A DNA stretch of 64,000 nt from Sulfitobacter sp. BSw21498 (lineage in GTDB: Bacteria; Pseudomonadota; Alphaproteobacteria; Rhodobacterales; Rhodobacteraceae). Below, piece after piece: positions 26,899-36,152 of this stretch (the first letter of the stretch is position 1; every line of letters begins with the position of its first letter). The stretch is from the NCBI RefSeq assembly GCF_006064855.1, contig NZ_CP040753.1, positions 1,922,001-1,986,000 on the forward strand. Reading direction: 5' to 3'. The notes beneath the pieces were generated by a model. The model saw only the letters and a list, made by a program, of their open reading frames with translations, made no database searches and was not told where the DNA came from. The translations under genes were made by a program, and so were the position numbers.

Positions 26899-27078
26899 GA
26901 AAGCCTCCGGTGCGTGATGAGCCATATGGTGCGCTGCGCACGGGGCAGCTTCAAGGGGAACGCGTGTTTTCCGCAGTTCATTTCAGTTTTGTGAAACCAA
27001 TGCTTAGAAATACGCACGAACCTTGCCAAAATATTGGTCATGCTTCACTAAATCCGAAAGGACCAAGGGCGGGACATC

Positions 27079-28044
27079 ATGATCAAAAAGGGCATCACCC
27101 TACGCGGCATAGAAGTGTTCGAGGCATTGGCCAGCCGTGGGTCTGTGGCGCAGGCCGCTGCGTTGACAGGGCTAAGCCAACCCGCCGTCAGTCAACAGAT
27201 CAGCAACCTCGAAGCCGCTATGGGCGCAGCGCTTGTCGATCACAGTACGCGCCCGATGAAACTGACCGCTGCGGGCGAAAGCTTTCTGCGTCACAGCGGT
27301 GCAGCGCTTGCCCATATCCGCTTGGCGCAATCCGAACTGACGGTGATGGACCTTGCAAACCTCAGCGACCTGAGCCTCGGGGTGATCGACGATTTTGACA
27401 ATGACCTGACCCCCCGCCTCGCAACGCTTCTGGCCGACAGCATGGCAGGCTGCCGCTTCCGGATGGTCACCGACGGCAGCAAGGGGTTGATTCAGGCGGT
27501 TCAGGACAAATCCCTTCACATTGCTATCGCCGCCACCAGCGGGGATGCCAAAAGCGGGCTCATCGAAATTCCGCTGGCACGCGACCCATTCGTGATCGTG
27601 ACCCCTGCCGGTTTTGAGGGTAACAGCGCGGACCTAATGGCGGGGCGATCGACTTTGCCGTTCGTGAAATACGCCACCGACCAGCTGATTTCCGACCAGA
27701 TCACCAACCACCTCACCCGCAGCAATATCACCCTGCCCTCCCAGTTCGAGATCGGCAGCCACCTTGCCCTGATGGCGATGGTGGCACGGGGCATCGGCTG
27801 GGCGATCACGACGCCTTTCGGCTATTGTCGCGCCCAACGGTTTCACCAACAGCTCGCGGTGCATCCCCTGCCCGTACCGGGGCTGTCGCGTCAGATTTCC
27901 CTGTTCGCAGGGTCGGATTGGACGGGGCCTGTGCCGCAGAATATCGCTGCTACGATGCGCCAACTGCTCCGGTCGCATATGATCGCGCCGACGGTCGCGC
28001 AATTGCCGTGGCTCGCCCCCAGTTTTGACACGTTAGCGGGCTGA
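27079..28044 (+). CDS. LysR-family transcriptional regulator
   Basis: A 321-residue DNA-binding regulator. The N-terminal helix-turn-helix is GITLRGIEVFEALASRGSVAQAAALTGLSQPAVSQQISNLE (residues about 5-46), followed by the linker helix and a periplasmic-binding-like effector domain. Divergently placed from the nitrilase-family gene, the usual arrangement of LysR regulators and their targets. The co-inducer cannot be predicted. Confidence 0.93.
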   Translation: MIKKGITLRGIEVFEALASRGSVAQAAALTGLSQPAVSQQISNLEAAMGAALVDHSTRPMKLTAAGESFLRHSGAALAHIRLAQSELTVMDLANLSDLSLGVIDDFDNDLTPRLATLLADSMAGCRFRMVTDGSKGLIQAVQDKSLHIAIAATSGDAKSGLIEIPLARDPFVIVTPAGFEGNSADLMAGRSTLPFVKYATDQLISDQITNHLTRSNITLPSQFEIGSHLALMAMVARGIGWAITTPFGYCRAQRFHQQLAVHPLPVPGLSRQISLFAGSDWTGPVPQNIAATMRQLLRSHMIAPTVAQLPWLAPSFDTLAG

Positions 28045-28101
28045 CCGCTTGCGCAAGACGTGCGGGACTGGTTCACTCAAGCCAAGAATACAGGGGCTGA
28101 C

Positions 28102-28815
28102 ATGAGCAAAATCGTTATTCTGACAGGCGCAGGCATTTCTGCGGAAAGCGGCATTGAAACCTTCCGTGCCGAAGACGGGCTATGGGCGCAGCACCGCGTC
28201 GAGGACGTCGCCACCCCCGAAGGCTTTGCCCGTGATCCCCAGCTGGTCGTCGATTTTTATAATGGCCGCCGCAAGCAGGCAGCAGAGGTATCGCCGAACG
28301 CCGCGCACCAAGCGCTGGCCAAGCTGCAGCAGCAGTATGCGGGTCAGGTCGTCATCGTGACCCAAAACGTCGATGACTTGCATGAACAGGGCGGTGCGCG
28401 GGTGATCCATATGCACGGCGCGTTGAATTCAGCACTTTGTGCGGCGTGTGATCACCGCTGGCCCGCTCCTATGGTGATGGCTGTGGGGGATCCCTGCCCC
28501 GCCTGCCAAGCCCCCGCCGCGCGACCTGACATCGTGTGGTTCGGCGAGATGCCCTATGACATGGATGCAATCTTTGACCATTTGGCCGAAGCCGATATTT
28601 TCGCGGCAATCGGCACATCGGGCAACGTCTACCCCGCCGCCGGTTTCGTCGCAGAGGCCCGCCGCAACGGGGCACACACGATAGAACTGAACCTAGAACG
28701 TTCCGCCGTGGGCAACCAGTTTGCAGAGCACCGCACCGGCCCCGCGACCCGCGTCGTCACCGACTGGGTAGAGGAATTGCTGGACACCCCCGCAAAACAG
28801 CGGCCCGCGTTCTAA
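28102..28815 (+). CDS. cobB: NAD-dependent protein deacylase (sirtuin)
   Basis: A 237-residue Sir2-family enzyme removing acyl groups from lysines using NAD+. GAGISAESGIETFR (residues 9-22) and TQNVDDLHEQ (87-96) bind NAD, His105 in HMHGAL is the catalytic base, and Cys113, 116, 132 and 135 bind zinc. Tyr53 and Arg56 (DFYNGRR) match the CobB/SIRT5 pair that recognises succinyl- or malonyl-lysine, so desuccinylase activity is likely. ATG 28102 is preferred to an upstream codon at 28060. Confidence 0.93.
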   Translation: MSKIVILTGAGISAESGIETFRAEDGLWAQHRVEDVATPEGFARDPQLVVDFYNGRRKQAAEVSPNAAHQALAKLQQQYAGQVVIVTQNVDDLHEQGGARVIHMHGALNSALCAACDHRWPAPMVMAVGDPCPACQAPAARPDIVWFGEMPYDMDAIFDHLAEADIFAAIGTSGNVYPAAGFVAEARRNGAHTIELNLERSAVGNQFAEHRTGPATRVVTDWVEELLDTPAKQRPAF

Positions 28816-28854
28816 CAAACGCCGGGCCGCCGCCCTTCGTGTGTGGAAAAGACT

Positions 28855-29373
28855 TTAGTCTTTCGGCATCTCGTGACCGGAGTGTTCCATGTCACCATGT
28901 TCCATCTTGTCGTGCTTCATCTTGTCATGGTTCGGTTTGCGGTCCTGATCGACCATCACCTCGACCTCGACCGCGCCCGCGTTTTCGAACTCAAGCGTGA
29001 CGGGCACCATAGCCCCTTGCACCAGCGGCTTTTGCAGCCCCATGAACATTAGGTGATCGCCGCCGCGTTTAAACGCGTGCATTTCATCCGCAGCGATGGC
29101 CACGCCGCCTTCGATCTCGCCCATTCGCATGATGCCATTATCGTCAGAACGGTGCGAATGCAGCTCGACCTTATCGGCCACGTCAGATGACGCACCGATC
29201 AAACGGTCATCTGCGCCACTGTGGTTCATCACTACCATAAACGCCGCACCAGATGTGGATTTCGCGGTAGAGCTGCGGATGTAGGCGTCATCCACCATAA
29301 TGCCTTCGGCGGCGAGAGGGGCAGAAAAGAGAAATAGCGCGCAAACGGCGCGGGTCAGCAAAGCAGGTGTCAT
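28855..29373 (-). CDS. Periplasmic copper chaperone PCu(A)C with His/Met-rich tail
   Basis: A 172-residue periplasmic protein (signal peptide to about residue 22) that binds Cu(I) and supplies the CuA site of cytochrome c oxidase. The PCuAC motif is present: His72/His74 (ELHSH), Met82 and Met84, then HLMFMGL (His107, Met109). The C terminus (NHDKMKHDKMEHGDMEHSGHEM) is an extra His/Met/Asp-rich tail likely to hold more copper. It is followed in the same direction by a small putative exported protein. The cytochrome oxidase genes lie about 21 kb away in this window. Confidence 0.9.
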   Translation of the reverse strand: MTPALLTRAVCALFLFSAPLAAEGIMVDDAYIRSSTAKSTSGAAFMVVMNHSGADDRLIGASSDVADKVELHSHRSDDNGIMRMGEIEGGVAIAADEMHAFKRGGDHLMFMGLQKPLVQGAMVPVTLEFENAGAVEVEVMVDQDRKPNHDKMKHDKMEHGDMEHSGHEMPKD

Positions 29374-29419
29374 TGATGTATCCTGTCGTAATATTCAAAA
29401 TGTCCGTGAAAGTCGTACG

Positions 29420-29764
29420 TCAGGCAGCGACAGGCGGTGCTCTGGGGTCATAGCGCGTTTTGCGTCGCGGCACATCAGCTGTCAGGACCTGCAACGATGG
29501 TGCGACAAAGGCCACGATCCGCGCCGGCGCAGCAGCCAGAGCCACGGCATCTGTCAGGTCAACGTTTAGCGCCGAATCAGGACATATATGCGGGGCCGTC
29601 GTGGGCTTGCCCTGCGCGTCCACATAGATCGCTACGGGACCAGCGCCGGTACACAGCACGATCTGACCCGTAGCGGCCGACGCCCCACGTGCAACGGCCA
29701 TGCCTTGCCCCGTCAGGGCCAGCATCAACGCCAACAGCAAAGTTGAAAGGGAACGCAGGGTCAT
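29420..29764 (-). CDS. Small exported protein, DUF2946-like
   Basis: A 114-residue protein beginning MTLRSLSTLLLALMLALTGQGMAVA (signal peptide or anchor), then a short Ala/Asp-rich region with IVLCTGAGPVAIYVDAQGKP and a pair HICPDSALNV, ending in VPRRKTRYDPRAPPVAA. Such small Cys/His-containing exported proteins often sit beside PCuAC or other copper genes. The start is uncertain; the frame extends 27 codons upstream. Placed just upstream of the PCuAC gene in the same direction (46-bp gap). Confidence 0.6.
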   Translation of the reverse strand: MTLRSLSTLLLALMLALTGQGMAVARGASAATGQIVLCTGAGPVAIYVDAQGKPTTAPHICPDSALNVDLTDAVALAAAPARIVAFVAPSLQVLTADVPRRKTRYDPRAPPVAA

Positions 29765-29863
29765 GGGCCGCACCCTAGCCAAAGCTGGTGAAAATACACC
29801 TGCCCAAAACGACGCAGCCCCGGCCAAGGGCCAGGGCTGCAACATCGTAACGATTGAAAAGTC

Positions 29864-30163
29864 TTACGACAGCGCTTCGGCTGTGACGCTGGACTTTGCA
29901 ATTGCTTTCTTAACTTTCAACGCGCTGACGGACAGCTCGGTGTCCTTTGCCTTCGCCATGAACTTGTCCAAACCACCGCGGTGATCAACAGTGCGCAGAG
30001 CAGCTGCCGAGATGCGAAACTTGAAACCGCGGCCCAGTGCTTCGGACTGAAGGGTAACATCGTTCAGGTTTGGCAAGAACCGGCGACGTGTGCGGTTCTT
30101 GGCGTGGCTTACGTTGTTGCCCGTCATCGGGCCTTTTCCGGTCAATTCGCAAACGCGCGACAT
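29864..30163 (-). CDS. rpmB: 50S ribosomal protein L28
   Basis: A 99-residue large-subunit protein: [36 protein letters not shown] at the start, then [21 protein letters not shown]. It is the longer alphaproteobacterial form with a C-terminal Lys/Ala extension. Leftward single gene between two oppositely placed units. Confidence 0.97.
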   Translation of the reverse strand: MSRVCELTGKGPMTGNNVSHAKNRTRRRFLPNLNDVTLQSEALGRGFKFRISAAALRTVDHRGGLDKFMAKAKDTELSVSALKVKKAIAKSSVTAEALS

Positions 30164-30352
30164 GGGTCTATCCTTTTGCTGCGGGGCATTTTCCGGCGAT
30201 CCGGAGCAATACCCATATGGGCCGCGCTACGGCAAACCCTGAAATTGGTTTTCTGGCTTTAGGCGGAATCGAGAGCGGGGTCAACCCAAGCCTGCACGGC
30301 ATCGCACGCTTTTCCTTTTGCATCCGTCTAAAAGATTTGCCATCTGTCGCGC

Positions 30353-31048
30353 ATGAACATTCATTCCCGCGCCCTTCTCGTCCATCTGTTTACTGCAACG
30401 GGTGCGATTTTCGCCATGCTGGCCATGCTCGCCGCCGCCGAGGAACGTTGGGACATGATGTTCCTCTGGCTGGTGGTTGCGTTTTTCGTAGACGGGATCG
30501 ACGGGCCACTGGCGCGTAAATATAATGTAAAGACCAACGCGCCCGAGTTTGATGGCGTACTGCTTGATCTGATCATCGACTACCTGACCTATGTCTTTAT
30601 TCCGGCCTTTGCGCTGTTCCAATCCGGCCTCATGGACGGGTGGAGCGGCTGGGTCATGATCATCATCGTCACCTTCGCCAGCGCCATGTACTTCTGCGAT
30701 ACACGCATGAAAACAAAAGATAATTCCTTTTGGGGCTTTCCAGGGTGCTGGAACATGCTGGTGCTGGTGCTGTTTGCCCTGTCGCCGCCGTGGTGGGTAT
30801 CGCTGGTGCTGGTGACGGTTCTGGCCGTGACCATGTTCGCCCCGCTCAAGTTCGTGCACCCCGTCCGGACAGAGCGTTGGCGCGCGGTTACATTGCCGAT
30901 GGCGCTGGCTTGGACCTTCTTTGCAGGCTGGGCCGCTTGGGTCGATTTCCACCCGCAAAGCTGGGCACATTGGGGTCTGGTCATCACCAGCCTGTACCTG
31001 ATGTTTGCCGGTGTGGCGCAACAATACCTGTACGATCGCAAGGCCTGA
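30353..31048 (+). CDS. pcs: Phosphatidylcholine synthase
   Basis: A 231-residue inner-membrane enzyme making phosphatidylcholine from CDP-diacylglycerol and choline. It has about six to eight hydrophobic segments and the CDP-alcohol phosphotransferase motif DGIDGPLARKYNVKTNAPEFDG...LD...D, in the Pcs form. The family is common in Rhizobiales and Rhodobacterales membranes. Single gene; the nearest rightward neighbour starts much later. Confidence 0.93.
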   Translation: MNIHSRALLVHLFTATGAIFAMLAMLAAAEERWDMMFLWLVVAFFVDGIDGPLARKYNVKTNAPEFDGVLLDLIIDYLTYVFIPAFALFQSGLMDGWSGWVMIIIVTFASAMYFCDTRMKTKDNSFWGFPGCWNMLVLVLFALSPPWWVSLVLVTVLAVTMFAPLKFVHPVRTERWRAVTLPMALAWTFFAGWAAWVDFHPQSWAHWGLVITSLYLMFAGVAQQYLYDRKA

Positions 31049-31091
31049 ACCGACGCCCCGCGATCAACGTTACGGCACATAATTTCAAGAT

Positions 31092-31550
31092 CTAGATCAG
31101 CAGCCCTGCGGCCCCTTCATGGCGCAGCAGGGCGACTTTCGTTTCCACCCCGCCGTCCCCAGAATATCCGGTCAGCCCCTTTGCCCCCATCACGCGATGG
31201 CACGGCACAATGACGGGAATCGGATTGTGCCCGCACGCCTGTCCCACGACCTGCGCAGGAATCGCCAGCTTTGTGGCAATGTCGCCGTAGGTCACAGTAT
31301 CCCCAAAAGGGATCGCCGACATCTCTGCACAGACGGCGCGCACTGTATCACTCCCCCCGATCCGAAGCGGCAGGGTGAACCGTGTCAGCTGTCCAGCATC
31401 ATAGGCGCGCAGCTGCGCCTCTGCGTCGTCCAGCAAGGTGCCAGCGTCAGCATGTAAGGGACCCTGCCCCCAATGCAGGTGGGTGATCGCGCCTGCATCC
31501 TCGGTTACGACCAAGGTACCAAACCGCGTGGGGATACTGCGCCACTTCAC
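31092..31550 (-). CDS. ogt: Methylated-DNA-protein-cysteine methyltransferase
   Basis: A 152-residue suicide DNA-repair protein taking alkyl groups from O6-alkylguanine onto Cys117 (IPVIVPCHRVMG). DIATKLAIPAQVVGQACGHNPIP is the typical helix-turn-helix and Asn-hinge. It lacks an AdaA-like domain. Leftward, 33 bases after ileS; possibly the last gene of that transcript. Confidence 0.93.
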   Translation of the reverse strand: MKWRSIPTRFGTLVVTEDAGAITHLHWGQGPLHADAGTLLDDAEAQLRAYDAGQLTRFTLPLRIGGSDTVRAVCAEMSAIPFGDTVTYGDIATKLAIPAQVVGQACGHNPIPVIVPCHRVMGAKGLTGYSGDGGVETKVALLRHEGAAGLLI

Positions 31551-31583
31551 CCGAAACTCCGGATAAAGCGGCGCAGCGTCATT

Positions 31584-34499
31584 TTAGGACACGGCTTCGT
31601 CACAACGGGCACAAACGCCCGCGTGATCGTGTGTGCCAACGTCGGGCAAGACCTTCCAGCAGCGTGCGCATTTCTCGCCCGCCGCTTTCTCGAACACGAC
31701 AGCAACGCCGTCGGTCTCGGGCATGCGGAATGCCTCTGCCGGAGCGTCATCGCCGGTGATCGCAATGGCTGACGTGATACAGACGTCCTCGAACGCCACA
31801 CTCTCAAGCGCTGCACGCTGCGCATCATCTGCGACGAACACCATTGGTGCTGCCTCGAGCGAGGCACCGATCACCTTTTCCACCCGCTGCACTTCCAACG
31901 CAGATGTCACGACCCGCCGTGCGGCACGCACTTTGGCCCATTTCGCCGCCAGATCAGCATCCAGCCACGCTTTGGGCGTTTCAGGGATATCCGTCAGGTG
32001 GATCGAACTTTCATCGCCGGGGAACCGCTCTAGCCAGACTTCTTCCATGGTGAACACCAGCACAGGTGCCAGCCATGTCGTCAGACGGTGGAACAGGATA
32101 TCGAGCACCGACCGCGCAGCACGGCGGCGCAGCGTGTCGCCATCGCAATACAGCGCATCTTTGCGCACGTCGAAATAGAACGCCGACAGATCAACGGTGG
32201 CAAAGGTGAACACCGCTTGGAACACACCTTGGAAGTCATAGCGCGCATAGCCTTCGCGCACGACCTGATCCAGCTCAGCCACACGGTGCAGCACCCAGCG
32301 TTCAAGCTCTGGCATATCTGCAGGTTCTGTCCGGTCGGCATCGGTAAAGTCGGACAACGCCCCCAGCATATACCGCATGGTGTTGCGCAACCGACGATAG
32401 CTGTCGGCGGTCCCTTTCAGGATTTCCGGCCCGATCCGCTGGTCCGCAGTATAGTCCGTCTGAGCCACCCAAAGGCGCAGAATATCGGCGCCATACTGTT
32501 GGACAATCTTTTCGGGTACGATGGTGTTGCCTATGGATTTGGACATCTTCATGCCCTTCTCATCCAATGTGAACCCGTGCGTCACGACGTTGCGGTAGGG
32601 CGCGCGGCCCGTGGTGCCTACGGATTGCAGCAGCGACGAATGGAACCAGCCGCGGTGTTGGTCGGTGCCTTCCATATAAACGTCTGCGATGCCGTCCTCA
32701 GAGCCGTCTTCACGGTCGCGCAGCACGAACGCATGGGTTGAACCGGAATCGAACCACACGTCCAGAATGTCGAACACCTGAGTATACTCGTCAGGGTTCA
32801 CGATCCCGCCCAGGAACCGCTCTTTCGCACCATCTTCGTACCAGACATCCGCGCCGTCGACCTCGAACGCGTCGACGACGCGCTGGTTGACCTCGGGGTT
32901 GCGCAGCAAGAAGTCATCATCCGTCGGCAGCGCGCCGTTTTTGGTAAAGCAGGTCAGCGGCACGCCCCATGCACGTTGACGCGACAGCACCCAGTCAGGG
33001 CGGGCCTCCATCATCGAATGCAGACGGTTGCGGCCCTTCTTGGGCACCCAGTTGACGTTGTCGATCTCGGTCAGGGCACGTTCACGGATGGTTTTGCCAA
33101 AGGTGTCCTGCCCGTCGCCAACGGGCCGGTCGATCGCAGCAAACCACTGCGGCGTGTTGCGATAGATGACCGGTGCCTTGGAGCGCCAGGAATGCGGATA
33201 GCTGTGCTTGATCTTGCCACGCGCCAGCAGCCCGCCGACCTCGACCAGCTTGTTGATCACGGCTGCGTTGGCGTCGCCTTCCTTGCCGTTGGGCTTGAGG
33301 ATCTTTTTGCCGCCAAAGAACGGCAGATCCGCGCGGAAGGACCCGTCTTCGATCACGTTATAGGTGATCACCTGGTCCAGCATCCCCAAACCACGGTACA
33401 GTTCATATTCTTCAAGACCGTGGGACGGCGCGCAATGCACAAAGCCCGTACCTTCGGTGTCGGTCACAAAATCAGCGGCGCGGAAGTCGCGCAGATCATC
33501 CCATTCGCCATTGCTGCCTTCGGCACCAGCCAGCGGGTGCTGCAACGAGATTTTAGCCAGCTCGTCCTGCGTTACATCCCGCAGACGGCGCACCATGGTT
33601 TCGTCCAGACGCGCACGCCCGAACACATCCATCGCCATGCTGTCCGACAGCAGATAACGGTCACCGATGGTGACCCAGGATTCCTCGGGGCGGGCAGTGA
33701 CTTCGTACAGACCGTAAGAAATTTCCTCGCCATACACGACAGCCTTGTTGGACGGCATGGTCCACGGCGTTGTGGTCCAGATCACGACATTTGCACCGTC
33801 AAGCGAGGCATCATCGGTGCCCACAACCTTGAACTTTACCCAGATCGTAAAGCTTTCCTTGTCGTGGTATTCAACCTCGGCCTCGGCCAGCGCGGTCTTT
33901 TCGACCGGGGACCACATCACGGGCTTGGACCCTTGATACAGTGTGCCGTTCATCAGGAACTTCATGAATTCTTCGGCGATCACACGCTCTGCGTGGAAAT
34001 CCATCGTCAGATAGGGATCAGCCCAGTTGCCGGTGATGCCCAGACGTTTGAATTCCTCGCGCTGCACGTCGACCCAGCCGGCGGCAAACTTGCGGCACTC
34101 GGCGCGGAAATCGTTGATCGGCACGTCATCTTTGTCGCGGCCTTTTTGGCGGTACTGCTCTTCGATCTTCCATTCGATGGGCAGGCCGTGGCAGTCCCAA
34201 CCGGGGATATAGCGCGCATCAAAGCCCATCATCTGATGTGACCGCACGATCATATCCTTGATCGTCTTGTTCAAAGCGTGGCCGATGTGCAGATTGCCGT
34301 TCGCATAGGGGGGGCCATCGTGCAGCGTAAAGGGGGTGCGCCCCTGCTTTTCACGCAAGCGGTCATAGACGCCGATCTTTGCCCACCGCTCCAGCCATTC
34401 GGGTTCGCGTTTGGGCAGGCCCGCACGCATCGGGAAATCGGTTTTCGGCAGGTTCAGCGTGGATTTATAGTCAAGCGTTTCGGGGGTGTCGGCGCACAT
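31584..34499 (-). CDS. ileS: Isoleucyl-tRNA synthetase
   Basis: A 971-residue class I synthetase charging tRNA-Ile. The HIGH motif is PYANGNLHIGHALNK near residue 70, the long editing (CP1) domain follows, the KMSKS motif is GMKMSKSIGN, and the C-terminal zinc finger is CARCWKVLPDVGTHDHAGVCARC. The ATG at 34497-34499 follows AAAGGA with normal spacing; an ORF extension to 34565 is rejected. No upstream T-box or riboswitch was seen. Confidence 0.97.
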   Translation of the reverse strand: MCADTPETLDYKSTLNLPKTDFPMRAGLPKREPEWLERWAKIGVYDRLREKQGRTPFTLHDGPPYANGNLHIGHALNKTIKDMIVRSHQMMGFDARYIPGWDCHGLPIEWKIEEQYRQKGRDKDDVPINDFRAECRKFAAGWVDVQREEFKRLGITGNWADPYLTMDFHAERVIAEEFMKFLMNGTLYQGSKPVMWSPVEKTALAEAEVEYHDKESFTIWVKFKVVGTDDASLDGANVVIWTTTPWTMPSNKAVVYGEEISYGLYEVTARPEESWVTIGDRYLLSDSMAMDVFGRARLDETMVRRLRDVTQDELAKISLQHPLAGAEGSNGEWDDLRDFRAADFVTDTEGTGFVHCAPSHGLEEYELYRGLGMLDQVITYNVIEDGSFRADLPFFGGKKILKPNGKEGDANAAVINKLVEVGGLLARGKIKHSYPHSWRSKAPVIYRNTPQWFAAIDRPVGDGQDTFGKTIRERALTEIDNVNWVPKKGRNRLHSMMEARPDWVLSRQRAWGVPLTCFTKNGALPTDDDFLLRNPEVNQRVVDAFEVDGADVWYEDGAKERFLGGIVNPDEYTQVFDILDVWFDSGSTHAFVLRDREDGSEDGIADVYMEGTDQHRGWFHSSLLQSVGTTGRAPYRNVVTHGFTLDEKGMKMSKSIGNTIVPEKIVQQYGADILRLWVAQTDYTADQRIGPEILKGTADSYRRLRNTMRYMLGALSDFTDADRTEPADMPELERWVLHRVAELDQVVREGYARYDFQGVFQAVFTFATVDLSAFYFDVRKDALYCDGDTLRRRAARSVLDILFHRLTTWLAPVLVFTMEEVWLERFPGDESSIHLTDIPETPKAWLDADLAAKWAKVRAARRVVTSALEVQRVEKVIGASLEAAPMVFVADDAQRAALESVAFEDVCITSAIAITGDDAPAEAFRMPETDGVAVVFEKAAGEKCARCWKVLPDVGTHDHAGVCARCDEAVS

Positions 34500-34695
34500 G
34501 GCGGGCGTCCTTTGGCAAAGGAATTTCGGAATGGTGAATGTTCGGATACGATGCGAAGAACTCAAGCACCTCTGCCCGGCGTCTCGTCAATCAGAGCGCC
34601 GGGAAAATAATTCGTATAATGATCGCGGAGTTCCGGGTCATATTCAGCCTTATAGGCCGCAGCAGATCGACCGACAAGCCCCCTCTCCCGGGCAC

Positions 34696-35697
34696 CTAAC
34701 TGGCCTTGGAAAACAGCCCCGACAGCGCGCGTTTGATGATGCTGCGCACCTTGGGGCGGCGTGCTTCAGAGAACGGCATGGGCCGGCAGACCTCCATCGC
34801 GGCGACACCGACACGGGCGGTCAACGCGCCGTTCACCAGCCCCTCGCCAAAGCGGCGCGACAGTTTCGCCAGCATCGTCCCGCCCAAGATAGGTTCCAGC
34901 ATGTCGTCGCCCACGGCCACAGCCCCCGTCGCCACCAGATGCGACAAAACCACCCGCGTCAGGCGCCACGACCCGAAAAAGCCCGACCGCCCACCATAGA
35001 CCTCGGCCACACGGCGGATCATGCGCAGGTTGCTGGTCATCGCCGCGACCACATCGGCCAACGCCAAAGGCACCAGCGCCGTCACCGTTGCAACCTGACG
35101 AGCGGCGGCTTCGACCTCGCGGCTGGCGGCAATATCCAGCGGCCCCAGCAGCTCTGCCTCGGTCAGGGCCAGCAACGCTTGCGCATCCAGTTGATCGCCG
35201 CGCAGCTCTGCCAGACGGTCGCGTCCCCATCGGGTATCTTCGCGTCCTTGATACAGCCCAACCAGCCGATCAGTGACTGCCCGAGCGGACTTGAGGTCAT
35301 TCTGTGCCAGCGCCTCGCCGACGTCGTGATGCAATCCGTCAAGCCGCGCCAGACGACTAAAGGCCGCAAGTTCGCGCAGGCACAAAAGCACTAAGACGAG
35401 CAGCACCGCACCAATCAGGACGGTCATTACCATCCCCAACAACGGGTAACTCGCCAGCAGCCCTATGACGAAATTCCACGCCGCAATCGACACCAGCGCC
35501 CCGATCAGCGTGGTCAGCAGCCACCAGAACAGCCGCACCAGCTTTGACGGCTTGCGCGCTGCCAGCCGTGCCGCGATCTGCATTGCCTGCCCTTGCGGTG
35601 CGGCTGCACCGTCATCCGGCACCGGCGGCGCATCCGATACAGAGGGCCGCGTGGCCGTGTCTTCCTCGAGATCAAATAAAACCGGACCCTTGGCCAT
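34696..35697 (-). CDS. YcjF/TIGR01620-family membrane protein (DUF697)
   Basis: A 333-residue protein with an acidic N terminus ([15 protein letters not shown]), two hydrophobic helices at about 60-120 (LFWWLLTTLIGALVSIAAWNFVIGLL, GMVMTVLIGAVLLVLVLL) and a long C-terminal soluble domain with helices typical of the YcjF family. Its ATG overlaps the GNAT stop (TGATG). It is the partner of the YcjX GTPase-like protein encoded two genes upstream. The function of the pair is not established in detail (a stress or envelope role is known only broadly). Confidence 0.85.
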   Translation of the reverse strand: MAKGPVLFDLEEDTATRPSVSDAPPVPDDGAAAPQGQAMQIAARLAARKPSKLVRLFWWLLTTLIGALVSIAAWNFVIGLLASYPLLGMVMTVLIGAVLLVLVLLCLRELAAFSRLARLDGLHHDVGEALAQNDLKSARAVTDRLVGLYQGREDTRWGRDRLAELRGDQLDAQALLALTEAELLGPLDIAASREVEAAARQVATVTALVPLALADVVAAMTSNLRMIRRVAEVYGGRSGFFGSWRLTRVVLSHLVATGAVAVGDDMLEPILGGTMLAKLSRRFGEGLVNGALTARVGVAAMEVCRPMPFSEARRPKVRSIIKRALSGLFSKAS

Positions 35698-36152
35698 CAC
35701 GCCGCCCCTTTTACCCATTCGAACCGCACATCCGGCAGCCCGAAATCATTGCCTGAACCGTCGCTACGCGTTACCTCGACAAACCCTGCGGCACGGTAGA
35801 ACCGTGTGGCACGCAAGTTCGCCTCAAAACTCCAGAGCGCAAGACGGTCGCTTTGCGCCTTGGCGCCGTCCAACAGCCGCTGTGCAACGCCTTTGCCCTG
35901 CGCCTTGGGGTGCAGATACAGCCCGTGAATCTCCGCCGCACGACGTGCCAGGAAGCCCACGACATGCCCCTCTGTCCGCGCGACCTGCACCCAGCCGACG
36001 TCGATCATATCACCCAAGGTGCCGATCTCTTCGGCGCGGCTGTAGGCTTGGGGCAGCCAGTCGTGGTCCGCGTTGGCGCAGGTCATCACCACTGACAGGC
36101 GGCCGGCATCCAGCACCCGCGCAGGCGCGATGGTCACTTCATCAACGGTCAC
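35697..36152 (-). CDS. GNAT-family N-acetyltransferase
   Basis: A 151-residue acetyltransferase fold: the acetyl-CoA loop region [51 protein letters not shown] contains the Q/RxxGxG/A signature and the C-terminal strand-helix of the family. GTG start overlaps the ycjX stop by GTGA, and its own stop overlaps the next gene. Located between ycjX and ycjF in one unit. The substrate is unknown. Confidence 0.87.
   Translation of the reverse strand: MTVDEVTIAPARVLDAGRLSVVMTCANADHDWLPQAYSRAEEIGTLGDMIDVGWVQVARTEGHVVGFLARRAAEIHGLYLHPKAQGKGVAQRLLDGAKAQSDRLALWSFEANLRATRFYRAAGFVEVTRSDGSGNDFGLPDVRFEWVKGAA

Noticed and set aside
32735..32765. Possible duplicated tRNA-Phe end (att site) in ileS
   Set aside because: A short match to the T-arm sequence occurs by chance within conserved coding sequence (codons for a WFDSGST motif) and lies on the wrong side of the tRNA.
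32976..34241. 421-codon plus-strand frame opposite ileS
   Set aside because: Antisense to essential, clearly coding ileS; no recognisable protein features.
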